Source: VXYL01 sp963422285 (GTDB lineage Bacteria > Pseudomonadota > Gammaproteobacteria > Pseudomonadales > Azotimanducaceae). Taken from it: a stretch of DNA of 64,000 bases. Position 1 is the stretch's first letter. Every line of letters begins with the position of its first letter. The stretch is taken from NCBI GenBank assembly GCA_963422285.2, contig OY729419.2, forward strand, positions 1,736,001 to 1,800,000, in the 5' to 3' direction. Position numbers and translations under genes: made by a program. Positions 45,125 through 53,453 of the stretch are shown here, piece after piece. The notes beneath the pieces are model-generated. The model was given only the letters and a program-made list of their open reading frames with translations, had not been told where the DNA came from and ran no database searches.

Positions 45125-45592
45125 GTGGAACTCACCATCGACGAGATTCTCGAGTACCTGCCCCATCGGTATCCGTTTCTGCTGCTGGACCGCGTCGACC
45201 AAGTGGTTCCCGGCAAGCGCATAATCGGGCGCAAGAACGTATCGGCCAACGAGCCCTATCTGCAAGGCCACTTCCCCGGCCATCCCATCATGCCGGGCGT
45301 GCTGATGGTGGAAGCGCTGGCGCAGCTATGCTGCATCCTGGCGTTCAAGACTCGCGGCAAGAAGCCCGACGACGGCCACCTGCACTACCTCGCAGGGGTC
45401 GACGATGCGCGCTTCAAGCGCCGCGTCGTCCCGGGCGACGTATTGGAGTTGCACGGCGCGATGACCAGCGAACGCCGCCAGTTGATGAAGTTCGACTGCG
45501 AAGCCCTCGTGGATGGCGAGCTGGCTTGTTCCGTATCGCTGATCTGCGTGGAACGGAAGGTGGACGCCGGGGCATCCGGGGACGGAACGTGA
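45125..45592 (+). CDS. fabZ: 3-hydroxyacyl-ACP dehydratase FabZ
   Basis: 155 residues from GTG 45125. Hotdog fold with YLPHRYPFLLLDRV and the active-site helix GHFPGHPIMPGVLMVEALAQ (His and Glu). Dehydrates 3-hydroxyacyl-ACP in fatty-acid synthesis and competes with LpxA/LpxD for hydroxyacyl-ACP. The stop overlaps the lpxA start (GTGA), coupling the two. Confidence 0.96.
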   Translation: MELTIDEILEYLPHRYPFLLLDRVDQVVPGKRIIGRKNVSANEPYLQGHFPGHPIMPGVLMVEALAQLCCILAFKTRGKKPDDGHLHYLAGVDDARFKRRVVPGDVLELHGAMTSERRQLMKFDCEALVDGELACSVSLICVERKVDAGASGDGT

Positions 45593-46374
45593 TCCACGAC
45601 CGCGCCATCGTGGATTCCGGTGCCGAGATCGGACGCAACGTATCCGTCGGACCGTGGACCATCATCGGCCCCGATGTGGTCGTCGGCGACGACTGCGAGA
45701 TCGGCCCCCACGTCGTCCTGCGCGGCCCCACCACGCTCGGGCGCGGCAACCGCATCTTCCAGTTCTCCACGGTAGGCGAAGGCTCGCCCGCCTTCGCCTA
45801 CCGGGGCGAGCCCACCACTCTCGCCATCGGCGACGGCAACATCATCCGCGAGGGCGTGACCATCCATCGCGGCCTCGCCACGGACCGCAGCCGCACCGTC
45901 ATCGGCTGCGGCAATCTGTTCATGGCCTATGTCCATGTCGGCCACGACTGCGTCCTCGGCGACCGTATCGTCATGGCCAACAACGCTTCCGTCGCTGGTC
46001 ATGTCACCGTCGGCGACGAAGCCGTGTTGAGCGGCTATGCCGGCGTACCGCAGTTTCGCAGCGTCGGCGCCTACGCCTTCGTCGGCGCCATTTCCTTGGT
46101 CACCAAGGATGTGCCCGCCTATGTCACCGTGGACGGTAATCCTGCCGGCGCAGTGGGTCTGAACGGGGAACGTCTGCGTCGCCTGGGCGTGGGCGACGAG
46201 GTGCGCAAAGCTCTGCAGGATGCCTACAATACCGTCTACCGTCGCGGCCTGACCCTGAAGGAGGCCCTGGACGAGCTGTCCGCCGTGGCAGCGGAGTGCT
46301 CGGAGGTGGCTTGCTTCGTACGCTCTATCAAGGCTTCCGAACACGGCATCGTGCGCGAGCGTCGTCGCCTGTAG
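45589..46374 (+). CDS. lpxA: UDP-N-acetylglucosamine O-acyltransferase (LpxA)
   Basis: 261 residues from GTG 45589, which overlaps the fabZ stop. Left-handed beta-helix repeats start at HDRAIVDSGAEIGRNVSVG. The active-site stretch YVHVGHDCVLGDRIVMANN includes the general-base His, and YRGEPTTLAIGDGNIIREG matches the conserved loop. The C-terminal helical domain (RRLGVGDEVRKALQDAYNTV) is complete. First committed step of lipid A synthesis. Only 11 bases separate it from lpxB. Confidence 0.96.
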   Translation: MIHDRAIVDSGAEIGRNVSVGPWTIIGPDVVVGDDCEIGPHVVLRGPTTLGRGNRIFQFSTVGEGSPAFAYRGEPTTLAIGDGNIIREGVTIHRGLATDRSRTVIGCGNLFMAYVHVGHDCVLGDRIVMANNASVAGHVTVGDEAVLSGYAGVPQFRSVGAYAFVGAISLVTKDVPAYVTVDGNPAGAVGLNGERLRRLGVGDEVRKALQDAYNTVYRRGLTLKEALDELSAVAAECSEVACFVRSIKASEHGIVRERRRL

Positions 46375-46385
46375 AGCGCGGGCGC

Positions 46386-47603
46386 GTGGAGCCGTCCCCG
46401 AGCATCGACGGTGGTACCGGGACGCCCTTGAGGATCGGTATCGTCGCCGGCGAGGCTTCGGGCGACATTCTGGGCGGCCGGTTGATGGCCGCCATTCGCC
46501 GCCGCGAGCCGGATGTGCGCTTCGCCGGTGTCGGCGGCAAGTCGATGCTGGCGGAGGGTCTTGACGCCTTGGCGCCGCTGGCCGCTCTTTCCGTCAACGG
46601 CTTCAAGGACCCGCTGCTGCGGCTGCCGAGCCTCTACCAGCTGCTGCACCGGCTGCAGCGGCATTTCGTCGCCGAACACATGGACGCGGTGGTGGGCGTG
46701 GACTTCAATGTCTTCAACCTGCTGCTGGAGCGCGCCGTGCGCAAGCGTGGCATTCCCACCGCCCACTACGTCAGCCCGTCGGTGTACTTTTGGCGGCCCG
46801 GCCGCATCGACCGGATCGCCAAGGCCGCGGACGTGGTGCTGGCGCTGTTCCCTTTCGAACCGGACCTGTACGCTGCCCGCGGTGCCCGCGCCGTGTTCGT
46901 CGGCCATCCGCTGGCGGACGAGATCGACCCTGCCGATGGTACCGAGGAGGCCAAGCAGTGCGCTCGCAAGGAGCTGGGCGTACCTGCCGACCGGCGCGTG
47001 ATCGCCCTGCTGCCGGGCAGCCGGCGCTCGGAAATCGACTTCCTCGGGTGTATATTTCTCGACACTGCGGCACGGCTGCACAAGGCGCTCGAGGAGCCGA
47101 TCTTCCTGGTTCCCACCCCGACCCTGGCCGTCCACGACGCGGTCCAGGCGATCCTGGCGAATTGGAGCAACCGAGCGCAAGGCGAGGCGACGCAGCGAGA
47201 CATGGATGTCCGACTGGTGCGAGATCGATCGAGAGCCGTCATCGCCGCCGCAGACGCGGTACTGGTGAAATCCGGCACGGGCACCTTGGAAACCATGCTG
47301 CTGCGCCGGCCGATGGTGGTGAGCTACCGTATGGGAGCGCTGACGGTTTGGATCATCCGGCGCTTGAAGAAGTCGGACTTCATTGCTCTTCCCAACATCC
47401 TCGCCGGTCGGGAACTGGTGCCGGAACTGGTACAGGAGGATGCCGAGCCAAGCCGTCTGGCCGCCGCCCTGATCGAACAGCATCGGCGCTGCCAAGCCGA
47501 CAGCGAGTACCTCGACGCCTGCGCCCACTGGCACGAACGCTTGCGTCAAGGCGGTGCCGGCCGAGCGGCGGATGCGGTGCTGTCCCTGGTTCGGCAGTCG
47601 TGA
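46386..47603 (+). CDS. lpxB: Lipid-A-disaccharide synthase (LpxB)
   Basis: 405 residues from GTG 46386; TTG 46431 is an alternative directly before LRIGIVAGEASGD, the family's N-terminal motif. GT19 signatures: HYVSPSVYFWRPGRI, LFPFEPDLY, VGHPLADEI, LLPGSRRSEID, VKSGTGTLETML and MVVSYRM. Joins UDP-diacylglucosamine and lipid X on the inner-membrane surface. The stop overlaps the rnhB start. Confidence 0.95.
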   Translation: MEPSPSIDGGTGTPLRIGIVAGEASGDILGGRLMAAIRRREPDVRFAGVGGKSMLAEGLDALAPLAALSVNGFKDPLLRLPSLYQLLHRLQRHFVAEHMDAVVGVDFNVFNLLLERAVRKRGIPTAHYVSPSVYFWRPGRIDRIAKAADVVLALFPFEPDLYAARGARAVFVGHPLADEIDPADGTEEAKQCARKELGVPADRRVIALLPGSRRSEIDFLGCIFLDTAARLHKALEEPIFLVPTPTLAVHDAVQAILANWSNRAQGEATQRDMDVRLVRDRSRAVIAAADAVLVKSGTGTLETMLLRRPMVVSYRMGALTVWIIRRLKKSDFIALPNILAGRELVPELVQEDAEPSRLAAALIEQHRRCQADSEYLDACAHWHERLRQGGAGRAADAVLSLVRQS

Positions 47604-48235
47604 TGGGAGATCTCATTGGCCAACGCCACGCGCCAGCGGACGGCATCGACGTGGCCGGTGTCGACGAGGTGGGGCGCGGCCCCTTGGCCGGGCCGGTGGT
47701 CGCCGCCGCCGTGGTGCTGGATCCGGCGCGATCGGTGAGCGGTCTGCGCGACTCCAAGGCGCTCGCCGCCAGCCGGCGCGAGGAGTTGGCCTCGATGATC
47801 CGCGAACGGGCCGTGGCCTGGGCCATCGGCCGCGCCGAAGTGGCGGAGATCGACCGCATAAACATTCTGCATGCCAGCCTGGCAGCCATGCGCCGCGCCG
47901 TAGAAGGGCTCGCCGTCGAAGTGCGCCTAGCCTATATTGACGGCAACAGGGCGCCGGTCTTGGCATGCGCCACGGTTACCGTAGTAGGCGGCGATGCCAA
48001 GGTGCCGGTCATCAGCGCCGCGTCCATCGTCGCCAAGGTGGCTCGGGATGCGGAGATGGCGGCCGCCGCCAAGCGCTACCCGGGGTACGGATTCGAACGT
48101 CACAAGGGCTACGCCACCGCCGCGCACTTGGCGGCATTGCAGCGTCTCGGCCCGACGCCGTTGCATCGGCGTTCCTTTGCGCCCGTGGCGCGGGCGGCAG
48201 GCGTGGCCAGGAGAGACTCCTCCAGGATGAGGTGA
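47603..48235 (+). CDS. rnhB: Ribonuclease HII (RnhB)
   Basis: 210 residues. The active-site acid triad motif GVDEVGRGPLAGPVV (Asp-Glu), YIDGNRAP (Asp), and the conserved KVPVISAASIVAKVARD and YPGYGFERHKGY are present. Removes RNA-DNA junctions and misincorporated ribonucleotides. ATG 47603 overlaps the lpxB stop; its own stop overlaps the dnaE start. Confidence 0.95.
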   Translation: MGDLIGQRHAPADGIDVAGVDEVGRGPLAGPVVAAAVVLDPARSVSGLRDSKALAASRREELASMIRERAVAWAIGRAEVAEIDRINILHASLAAMRRAVEGLAVEVRLAYIDGNRAPVLACATVTVVGGDAKVPVISAASIVAKVARDAEMAAAAKRYPGYGFERHKGYATAAHLAALQRLGPTPLHRRSFAPVARAAGVARRDSSRMR

Positions 48236-51200
48236 ATACGTTGAGCGAGGTTGCAGCGGAAGAAGATGCAGAGGCGGCGGAAGTCGCCTACCGGACCAGC
48301 GAGCTGCTGCCGCTTGAGACGGCAGGACGAGCGCGGCCTGCGGTGCCAGCAGAGGGCTTCGTGCATCTTGCCGTACACAGCGAGTTTTCGGTAACCGACG
48401 GCTTGGCGAAGGTAGACAACTTGGCCGCCCGCGTCGCCGAACTCGGGATGCCGGCGGTGGCGCTCACCGATCGCACCAACTTGTTCGGCTTGGTGAAGTT
48501 CTACGCCGCCTGCCGGGATGCCGGCATCAAGGCCATCATCGGCACCGATCTGGAGTACGAGGACGGCGACTCGGGCGTCCATCGCTGTGTCGTCCTAGTG
48601 ACCTCGCCGGTCGGCTACCGCAACCTGCTGCGGCTGGTGTCGAGCGCCTATTCTGCCGACGAGGCCACGGCCGGAAAGGGCCGTTCCGAACCGGGCGCGG
48701 CACCCGGCGAGGCAGTCAATGGCAGCAGTGCGAACGCTGCCAGCCACGGTCGGGTGACGCGCCAAGCCGTGCTGGACGCCGCCGAGGGCCTGATCGTGCT
48801 GCTGGGCAGGGCCAGCGATGTGGGCTCCGCGCTGGCCACCAGCACCAACGCGGCGACGAATCGTCTGGCCCATTGGCGGCAAGCGTTCGGCAATCGCCTC
48901 TATCTCGAAGTGGTGCGCACCGGCCGGCGGGACGAAGATCGGTTCGTCCTCGACGCGGTACGCCTGGCCGCTGCCGAAAACGTGCCGGTGGCGGCTACCA
49001 ACGACGTGCGCTTTCTGGCGCGGGACGACTTCGAGGCCCACGAGACTCGAGTATGCATCCAGGAAGGACGGGTGCTGAACGATCCGCGACGGGAACGGCG
49101 CTACAGCGAGGAGCAGTACCTGCGCAAGCCGACGGAAATGCGCTCGCTGTTCGCCGATCTGCCCGAGGCGCTGGACAACACCGTGGAGATCGCCAAGCGG
49201 TGCAGCCACGAGCTGGCGCTGGGCACCTACTCCCTGCCAAGCTATCCGGCACCCGACGGCGTCACCCTGGAAGCGCTGCTGGAGCAGCGTACCTGGGAAG
49301 GGTTGCAACGGCGACTGGAGGCCCTTGCCCCGGCCAAGGCCGAAATGTACCGCGAGCGGCTGGCCTACGAGCTCGGCGTTATCAATCAGATGGGTTTCGC
49401 CGGCTATTTCCTCATCGTGCAGGAATTCGTCACCTGGGCGCGGGAGCAGGCCGTACCGGTGGGCTGTCGGGGCTCCGGCAACGCCTCTCTGGTGGCCTAC
49501 TGCCTCGACATCACGGACATCGATCCCTTGCGGTACGACCTCATCTTCGAGCGGCTGCTGAATCCCGAACGAGTGTCCATGCCGGACTTCGACATCGACC
49601 TGTGCATGGAAGGCCGCGAGCGCGTCATCACCCATGTCGCCGAGCGCTACGGCCACGATGCAGTGGGGCAGATCGCCACCTTCGGCACCATGGCCGCGCG
49701 ACTGGTGGTGCGCGACGTGGCGCGGGTGCAGGGCAAGCCGTTCGGCCTCGCCGATCGGCTGTCGAAGATGATCCCCTTCGAGGTCGGCATGACCTTGGCC
49801 AAGGCCGTAGAGCAGGAGAAGGAACTCAAGGACTTCATCGCTCACAGCGACGATGCCGCCGAGATCATGGACATGGCCTACAAGCTGGAAGGCGTAGTCC
49901 GCAACATCGGCAAGCATGCCGGCGGCGTGGTGATCGCGCCGACCACGCTGACGGATTTCGTGCCCCTCTACGCCGACCAGGCCGGCGGCACCGTGGTGTC
50001 CCAGTTCGACCTGCACGACGTCGAGGACGCCGGGCTGGTGAAGTTCGACTTCCTGGGCCTCAAGACCCTCACCATCGTCGACTGGGCCATGGCCGCGGTC
50101 AACGCCGAACGAGCGGCTGCCGGCCAAGCCCGGCTCGACGTCAAGAACCTGCCCCTTGACGACGCCGAGACCTACGAGTTCCTCAAAAAAGCGGAGACCA
50201 CCGCCATCTTCCAACTGGAATCCGAGGGCATGAAGAAGATCATCCGCCGCCTGCGGCCGGACTCCCTCGACGACATCATCGCCTTGGTGGCGCTGTTCCG
50301 GCCGGGGCCGTTGCAGTCCGGCGCGGTGGACGACTACGTCGATCGCAAGAACGGCAGATCGCCAGTGACCTATCCGCACCCGCTGCTCGAAGACGTGCTG
50401 GCAAGCAGCTACGGCGTGATGCTCTACCAGGAACAGGTCATGAACATCGCCCAGCGCCTATCGGGATTCTCCCTGGGCCAAGCGGATTTGCTGCGCCGCG
50501 CCATGGGCAAGAAAAAGCCTGCCGAGATGGCCGGCATGCGAGCCGGCTTCCTATCCGGCGCTGAAGCCAACAGCGTCGATCGGCAGCTCGCCAACGACAT
50601 TTTCGACCAAATGGAGAAGTTCGCCGGCTACGCCTTCAACAAGGCCCATGCCGCCAGCTACGCGCTGCTTTCGTTCCAGACCGCTTGGCTGAAGGCCCAC
50701 TATCCGGCGCAGTTCATGGCCGCGGTGCTGTCGGCGGACATGCAGAACATCGACAAGGTGGTCGCCCTGGTATACGAAGTGGGGCGCCTCAAGATCACCA
50801 TGCATCCGCCGGACGTGAACCGCAGCGCCTTTCGCTTCCGCGCCGAGCGTACGCAGGATGCCAAGGCCGCGACCGAGATCCGCTACGGCCTCGGCGCTGT
50901 GCGCGGCGTCGGCCAGGGGCCGGTGAACATCATCGTCGCGGAGCGCGAACGCGGCGGCCCGTTCCGGGCGTTGAGCGACTTCTGCCAACGAGTGGATTCC
51001 CGCCGCGCCAACAAGCGTCTCCTTGAAGCGCTGATCCGCGCCGGCGCCATGGACTCCTTTGCCGCGGCCGACGAGACGGTGGACGCGGTGCGCGCCCGCC
51101 TGCTCGACGAATTGCCGGATGCCCTGCAAGGTGCCGAGCAGGTGGCGAGGGACGTACAGCTCGGCATCGACGACATGTTCGGCGGCGTCCGGGAGCCTAC

Positions 51201-51888
51201 CCGAACGGCACCCCGCCACACTGTGCGACCGCTATCGCTCCAGGAGCGACTGGCCGGCGAGAAAGAAACCCTCGGCCTCTACCTCACTGGCCATCCCATC
51301 GAGAGCTACCTCGACGAAATCGCCCATTTCAACTCGATGCGCATCGCCCAGCTGCGCCCCGGCAATGGCATCCAGAGGATCGCTGGCCTCGTGATCTCCC
51401 ATCGCATCCGGCGCGACCGGCGCGACCAGCGCGGCGACATGGCCTTCACCACGCTAGACGATCGCAGCGGCCGCATCGAGGCCAGCATCTCCGGCAAGGC
51501 ATTCGAGAACAGCCGCGCCAAGCTGGAGAAGGACGCCGTCCTGATGGTGGAAGGCAAGGTGCTGGAAGACGAGTTCACCGGCAGCATCAAGCTGCGTGCC
51601 GAGCACATCCTCACCATGGCCGAAGCGCGCCGTCGGCATGCCCGCGGCATCGCCGTCCATATCGCCCACGACGCGGTAGACGGCGACTTCGCTAGCCGCT
51701 TGCAGCAGGTGCTCCACCGTCACCGCAGCGACCGCGGCTGCGCCGTGGCCGTGGACTACGCAGCTGCCAGAGCCGAAGGGCGGGTAGCGCTGGGAGATGC
51801 TTGGCGAATCGATGCCAGCGACGCGCTGCTCGCCCAGCTGCGCGAAGCCTTCGGCACCGACGCCGTAGCCGTGGACTATGGCGACTGA
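48232..51888 (+). CDS. dnaE: DNA polymerase III alpha subunit (DnaE)
   Basis: 1218 residues from GTG 48232 (GTGA overlap with rnhB; TTG 48241 is an alternative), slightly longer than the typical 1160. PHP domain HLAVHSEFSVTDG; palm with MPDFDIDLCMEGRERVI (catalytic Asp pair); IGKHAGGVVIAP; FQLESEGMKK; LVALFRPGPLQSG; YQEQVMNIAQRLSGF; C-terminal OB domain (IQRIAGLVISHRI, MAFTTLDDRSGRIEAS). Catalytic subunit of the replicative polymerase. Overlaps tilS by 11 bases; accA, which often follows, is absent. Confidence 0.96.
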   Translation: MNTLSEVAAEEDAEAAEVAYRTSELLPLETAGRARPAVPAEGFVHLAVHSEFSVTDGLAKVDNLAARVAELGMPAVALTDRTNLFGLVKFYAACRDAGIKAIIGTDLEYEDGDSGVHRCVVLVTSPVGYRNLLRLVSSAYSADEATAGKGRSEPGAAPGEAVNGSSANAASHGRVTRQAVLDAAEGLIVLLGRASDVGSALATSTNAATNRLAHWRQAFGNRLYLEVVRTGRRDEDRFVLDAVRLAAAENVPVAATNDVRFLARDDFEAHETRVCIQEGRVLNDPRRERRYSEEQYLRKPTEMRSLFADLPEALDNTVEIAKRCSHELALGTYSLPSYPAPDGVTLEALLEQRTWEGLQRRLEALAPAKAEMYRERLAYELGVINQMGFAGYFLIVQEFVTWAREQAVPVGCRGSGNASLVAYCLDITDIDPLRYDLIFERLLNPERVSMPDFDIDLCMEGRERVITHVAERYGHDAVGQIATFGTMAARLVVRDVARVQGKPFGLADRLSKMIPFEVGMTLAKAVEQEKELKDFIAHSDDAAEIMDMAYKLEGVVRNIGKHAGGVVIAPTTLTDFVPLYADQAGGTVVSQFDLHDVEDAGLVKFDFLGLKTLTIVDWAMAAVNAERAAAGQARLDVKNLPLDDAETYEFLKKAETTAIFQLESEGMKKIIRRLRPDSLDDIIALVALFRPGPLQSGAVDDYVDRKNGRSPVTYPHPLLEDVLASSYGVMLYQEQVMNIAQRLSGFSLGQADLLRRAMGKKKPAEMAGMRAGFLSGAEANSVDRQLANDIFDQMEKFAGYAFNKAHAASYALLSFQTAWLKAHYPAQFMAAVLSADMQNIDKVVALVYEVGRLKITMHPPDVNRSAFRFRAERTQDAKAATEIRYGLGAVRGVGQGPVNIIVAERERGGPFRALSDFCQRVDSRRANKRLLEALIRAGAMDSFAAADETVDAVRARLLDELPDALQGAEQVARDVQLGIDDMFGGVREPTRTAPRHTVRPLSLQERLAGEKETLGLYLTGHPIESYLDEIAHFNSMRIAQLRPGNGIQRIAGLVISHRIRRDRRDQRGDMAFTTLDDRSGRIEASISGKAFENSRAKLEKDAVLMVEGKVLEDEFTGSIKLRAEHILTMAEARRRHARGIAVHIAHDAVDGDFASRLQQVLHRHRSDRGCAVAVDYAAARAEGRVALGDAWRIDASDALLAQLREAFGTDAVAVDYGD

Positions 51889-53149
51889 CATCGAACGCGC
51901 GCTTGCCGCGCTGCCGGCGCTTGCGCCTTGGTTCGACGGCACTGCCGCCGGCAGATTGCGGATCGCCTTCAGCGGCGGGCTGGATTCGACGGTGCTGCTG
52001 CATGCCCTGCGCGGCGCCCAGGGTGCCGAGGCCATCCACATCGACCACGGCCTGCACCCCGACTCTGGGCGCTGGCGGCAGCATTGCGCCGCAACGGCCG
52101 ATGCATTCGGCGTTGCTTTCAAGGCGCGATCGGTGCGTGTGGATCCGACAGGCAACAGGGAACAGGCCGCTCGCCGCGCCCGCTACGCCGCCTGGAAGCA
52201 CCTGCTCGCCGCCGGCGATGTGCTGGCCCTCGCCCACCACGCCGACGACCAAGCGGAAACCCGACTGTGGCAGATGTTCACGGGCCGCTATCCCGGCGGC
52301 ATGCCAACCGAGCGCAAATTGGGGGCGGGCCGCCTCGTCCGTCCGCTGCTCGCCATGCGTCGGTCGAATATTGCGCACTACGCCAAACGGTTCGGTCTGC
52401 GCTGGAGCGAAGACCCGGCCAATGCGGACCTCGACTTCGACCGCAACTACATCCGCCACCGCCTGCTGCCGCTGATCGAAGCTCGCTTCCCCGACGCCGT
52501 GAAGCAGCTCGCCTCTCCCCGGCCCATGGCCGCGGCCTGCCCGCAACCGTTGCCGGTGGCAGCCGCCACGGAACATCGCATCGCAGCTTGGCTGCTCGCC
52601 GCTGGACTGCCCGTGCCCCGGGCCGCGGTGGCACAAATCCACCGCCAAAGCGCTGCCGGGCAAGACCGCAATCCTCGCGTCGTGATCGCTCCCGGCACCC
52701 AGGCCTGGCGCTATCGGCAGGCATGGCACTTGGTGCGGTGCTCGGAAAGCGAGGCCGGCGCAGAGCAGAGTGCGCATCCCGGCTGCGATCTCCGCCTGCC
52801 CGGCGGTACGCTGGCTTGGCACCTCGACCAGCGCGGACTGCCATCCCGGCAACGGCTGCACATCCGTCGCCGACAAGGCGGCGAACGCATCCGTCCCGTC
52901 GGCCGCGGCGTCGCTAAGTCCGTCAAGGCGCTGTTCCAGGAACGGCGCATCCCGCCTTGGCAGCGCGGCGACTGGCCGCTGCTGTACGATGCCGCCGACC
53001 GCCTCGTCGCCGTGCCGGGACTAGCCCTCGCCGCCGAGGCCGCAGTGGCCGACGGCTGGCGGCCCGAGTGGATGCCGGCACGAGATTACCGGCATGGCAC
53101 CGCTCGCGGGCAATCGCGAGATCGCAGTGGACACGAGCAGAGGACTTAG
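51878..53149 (+). CDS. tilS: tRNA(Ile)-lysidine synthase (TilS)
   Basis: 423 residues. The PP-loop SGGLDST (N-type ATP pyrophosphatase) and AHHADDQAET follow the N-terminal extension. RSNIAHYAKRFGLRWSEDPANAD and NYIRHRLLPLI belong to the tRNA-binding part; the C-terminal domain ends with RGVAKSVKALFQERRIPPWQR, a family signature. Converts the wobble C34 of tRNA-Ile(CAU) to lysidine, so AUA is read as Ile. ATG 51878 lies within the dnaE end. Confidence 0.95.
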   Translation: MATDIERALAALPALAPWFDGTAAGRLRIAFSGGLDSTVLLHALRGAQGAEAIHIDHGLHPDSGRWRQHCAATADAFGVAFKARSVRVDPTGNREQAARRARYAAWKHLLAAGDVLALAHHADDQAETRLWQMFTGRYPGGMPTERKLGAGRLVRPLLAMRRSNIAHYAKRFGLRWSEDPANADLDFDRNYIRHRLLPLIEARFPDAVKQLASPRPMAAACPQPLPVAAATEHRIAAWLLAAGLPVPRAAVAQIHRQSAAGQDRNPRVVIAPGTQAWRYRQAWHLVRCSESEAGAEQSAHPGCDLRLPGGTLAWHLDQRGLPSRQRLHIRRRQGGERIRPVGRGVAKSVKALFQERRIPPWQRGDWPLLYDAADRLVAVPGLALAAEAAVADGWRPEWMPARDYRHGTARGQSRDRSGHEQRT

Positions 53150-53171
53150 TGATCGACTGGACGACTTCGAC

Positions 53172-53271
53172 GGGAACTCTATGCTTGAGAATCCAAGCAG
53201 CTACATACAGTAGCTTTCGGCGTCCATTGACACCCTATATAGGGTATAGGGCACAAAAGCATATAGTTCCC
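53172..53271 (+). repeat. Structured repeat unit A (about 100 bp)
   Basis: Begins GGGAACTCTATGCTTGA and ends ATATAGTTCCC, so the ends are inverted repeats of each other. Contains two internal hairpins: AGCTAC/GTAGCT and CCCTATATAGGG. Much more AT-rich than its surroundings. Similar unit follows 20 bases later. Confidence 0.8.
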
Positions 53272-53291
53272 ATTTCGATCCTTAAAGCCAT

Positions 53292-53401
53292 GGGAACTGT
53301 ATTCTTGAAGACCCAAACTACTCCGTGCAGTAGTTTCAGCACCTATCGATACCTATACCCATATAGGTGATGGGTACACAAGTATCAAGTATATAGTTCC
53401 C
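53292..53401 (+). repeat. Structured repeat unit B (about 110 bp)
   Basis: Begins GGGAACTGTATTCTTGAAG and ends ATATAGTTCCC. The internal hairpin ACTACT/AGTAGT sits at the same place as in unit A, with compensating base changes, which suggests a conserved fold. Could be MITE-like elements or RNA-structured repeats between tilS and the reverse-strand TPR gene. Confidence 0.8.
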
Positions 53402-53453
53402 TAAGCCATGGATTGAGCACTGCCCGCGCTACCCGCTGCGAGACGATGGTTGC

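Noticed and set aside
53172..53401. A two-spacer CRISPR array or tRNA pair
   Set aside because: Repeat units are imperfect, about 100 bp, with inverted ends; no CRISPR spacing, cas genes or tRNA arms.
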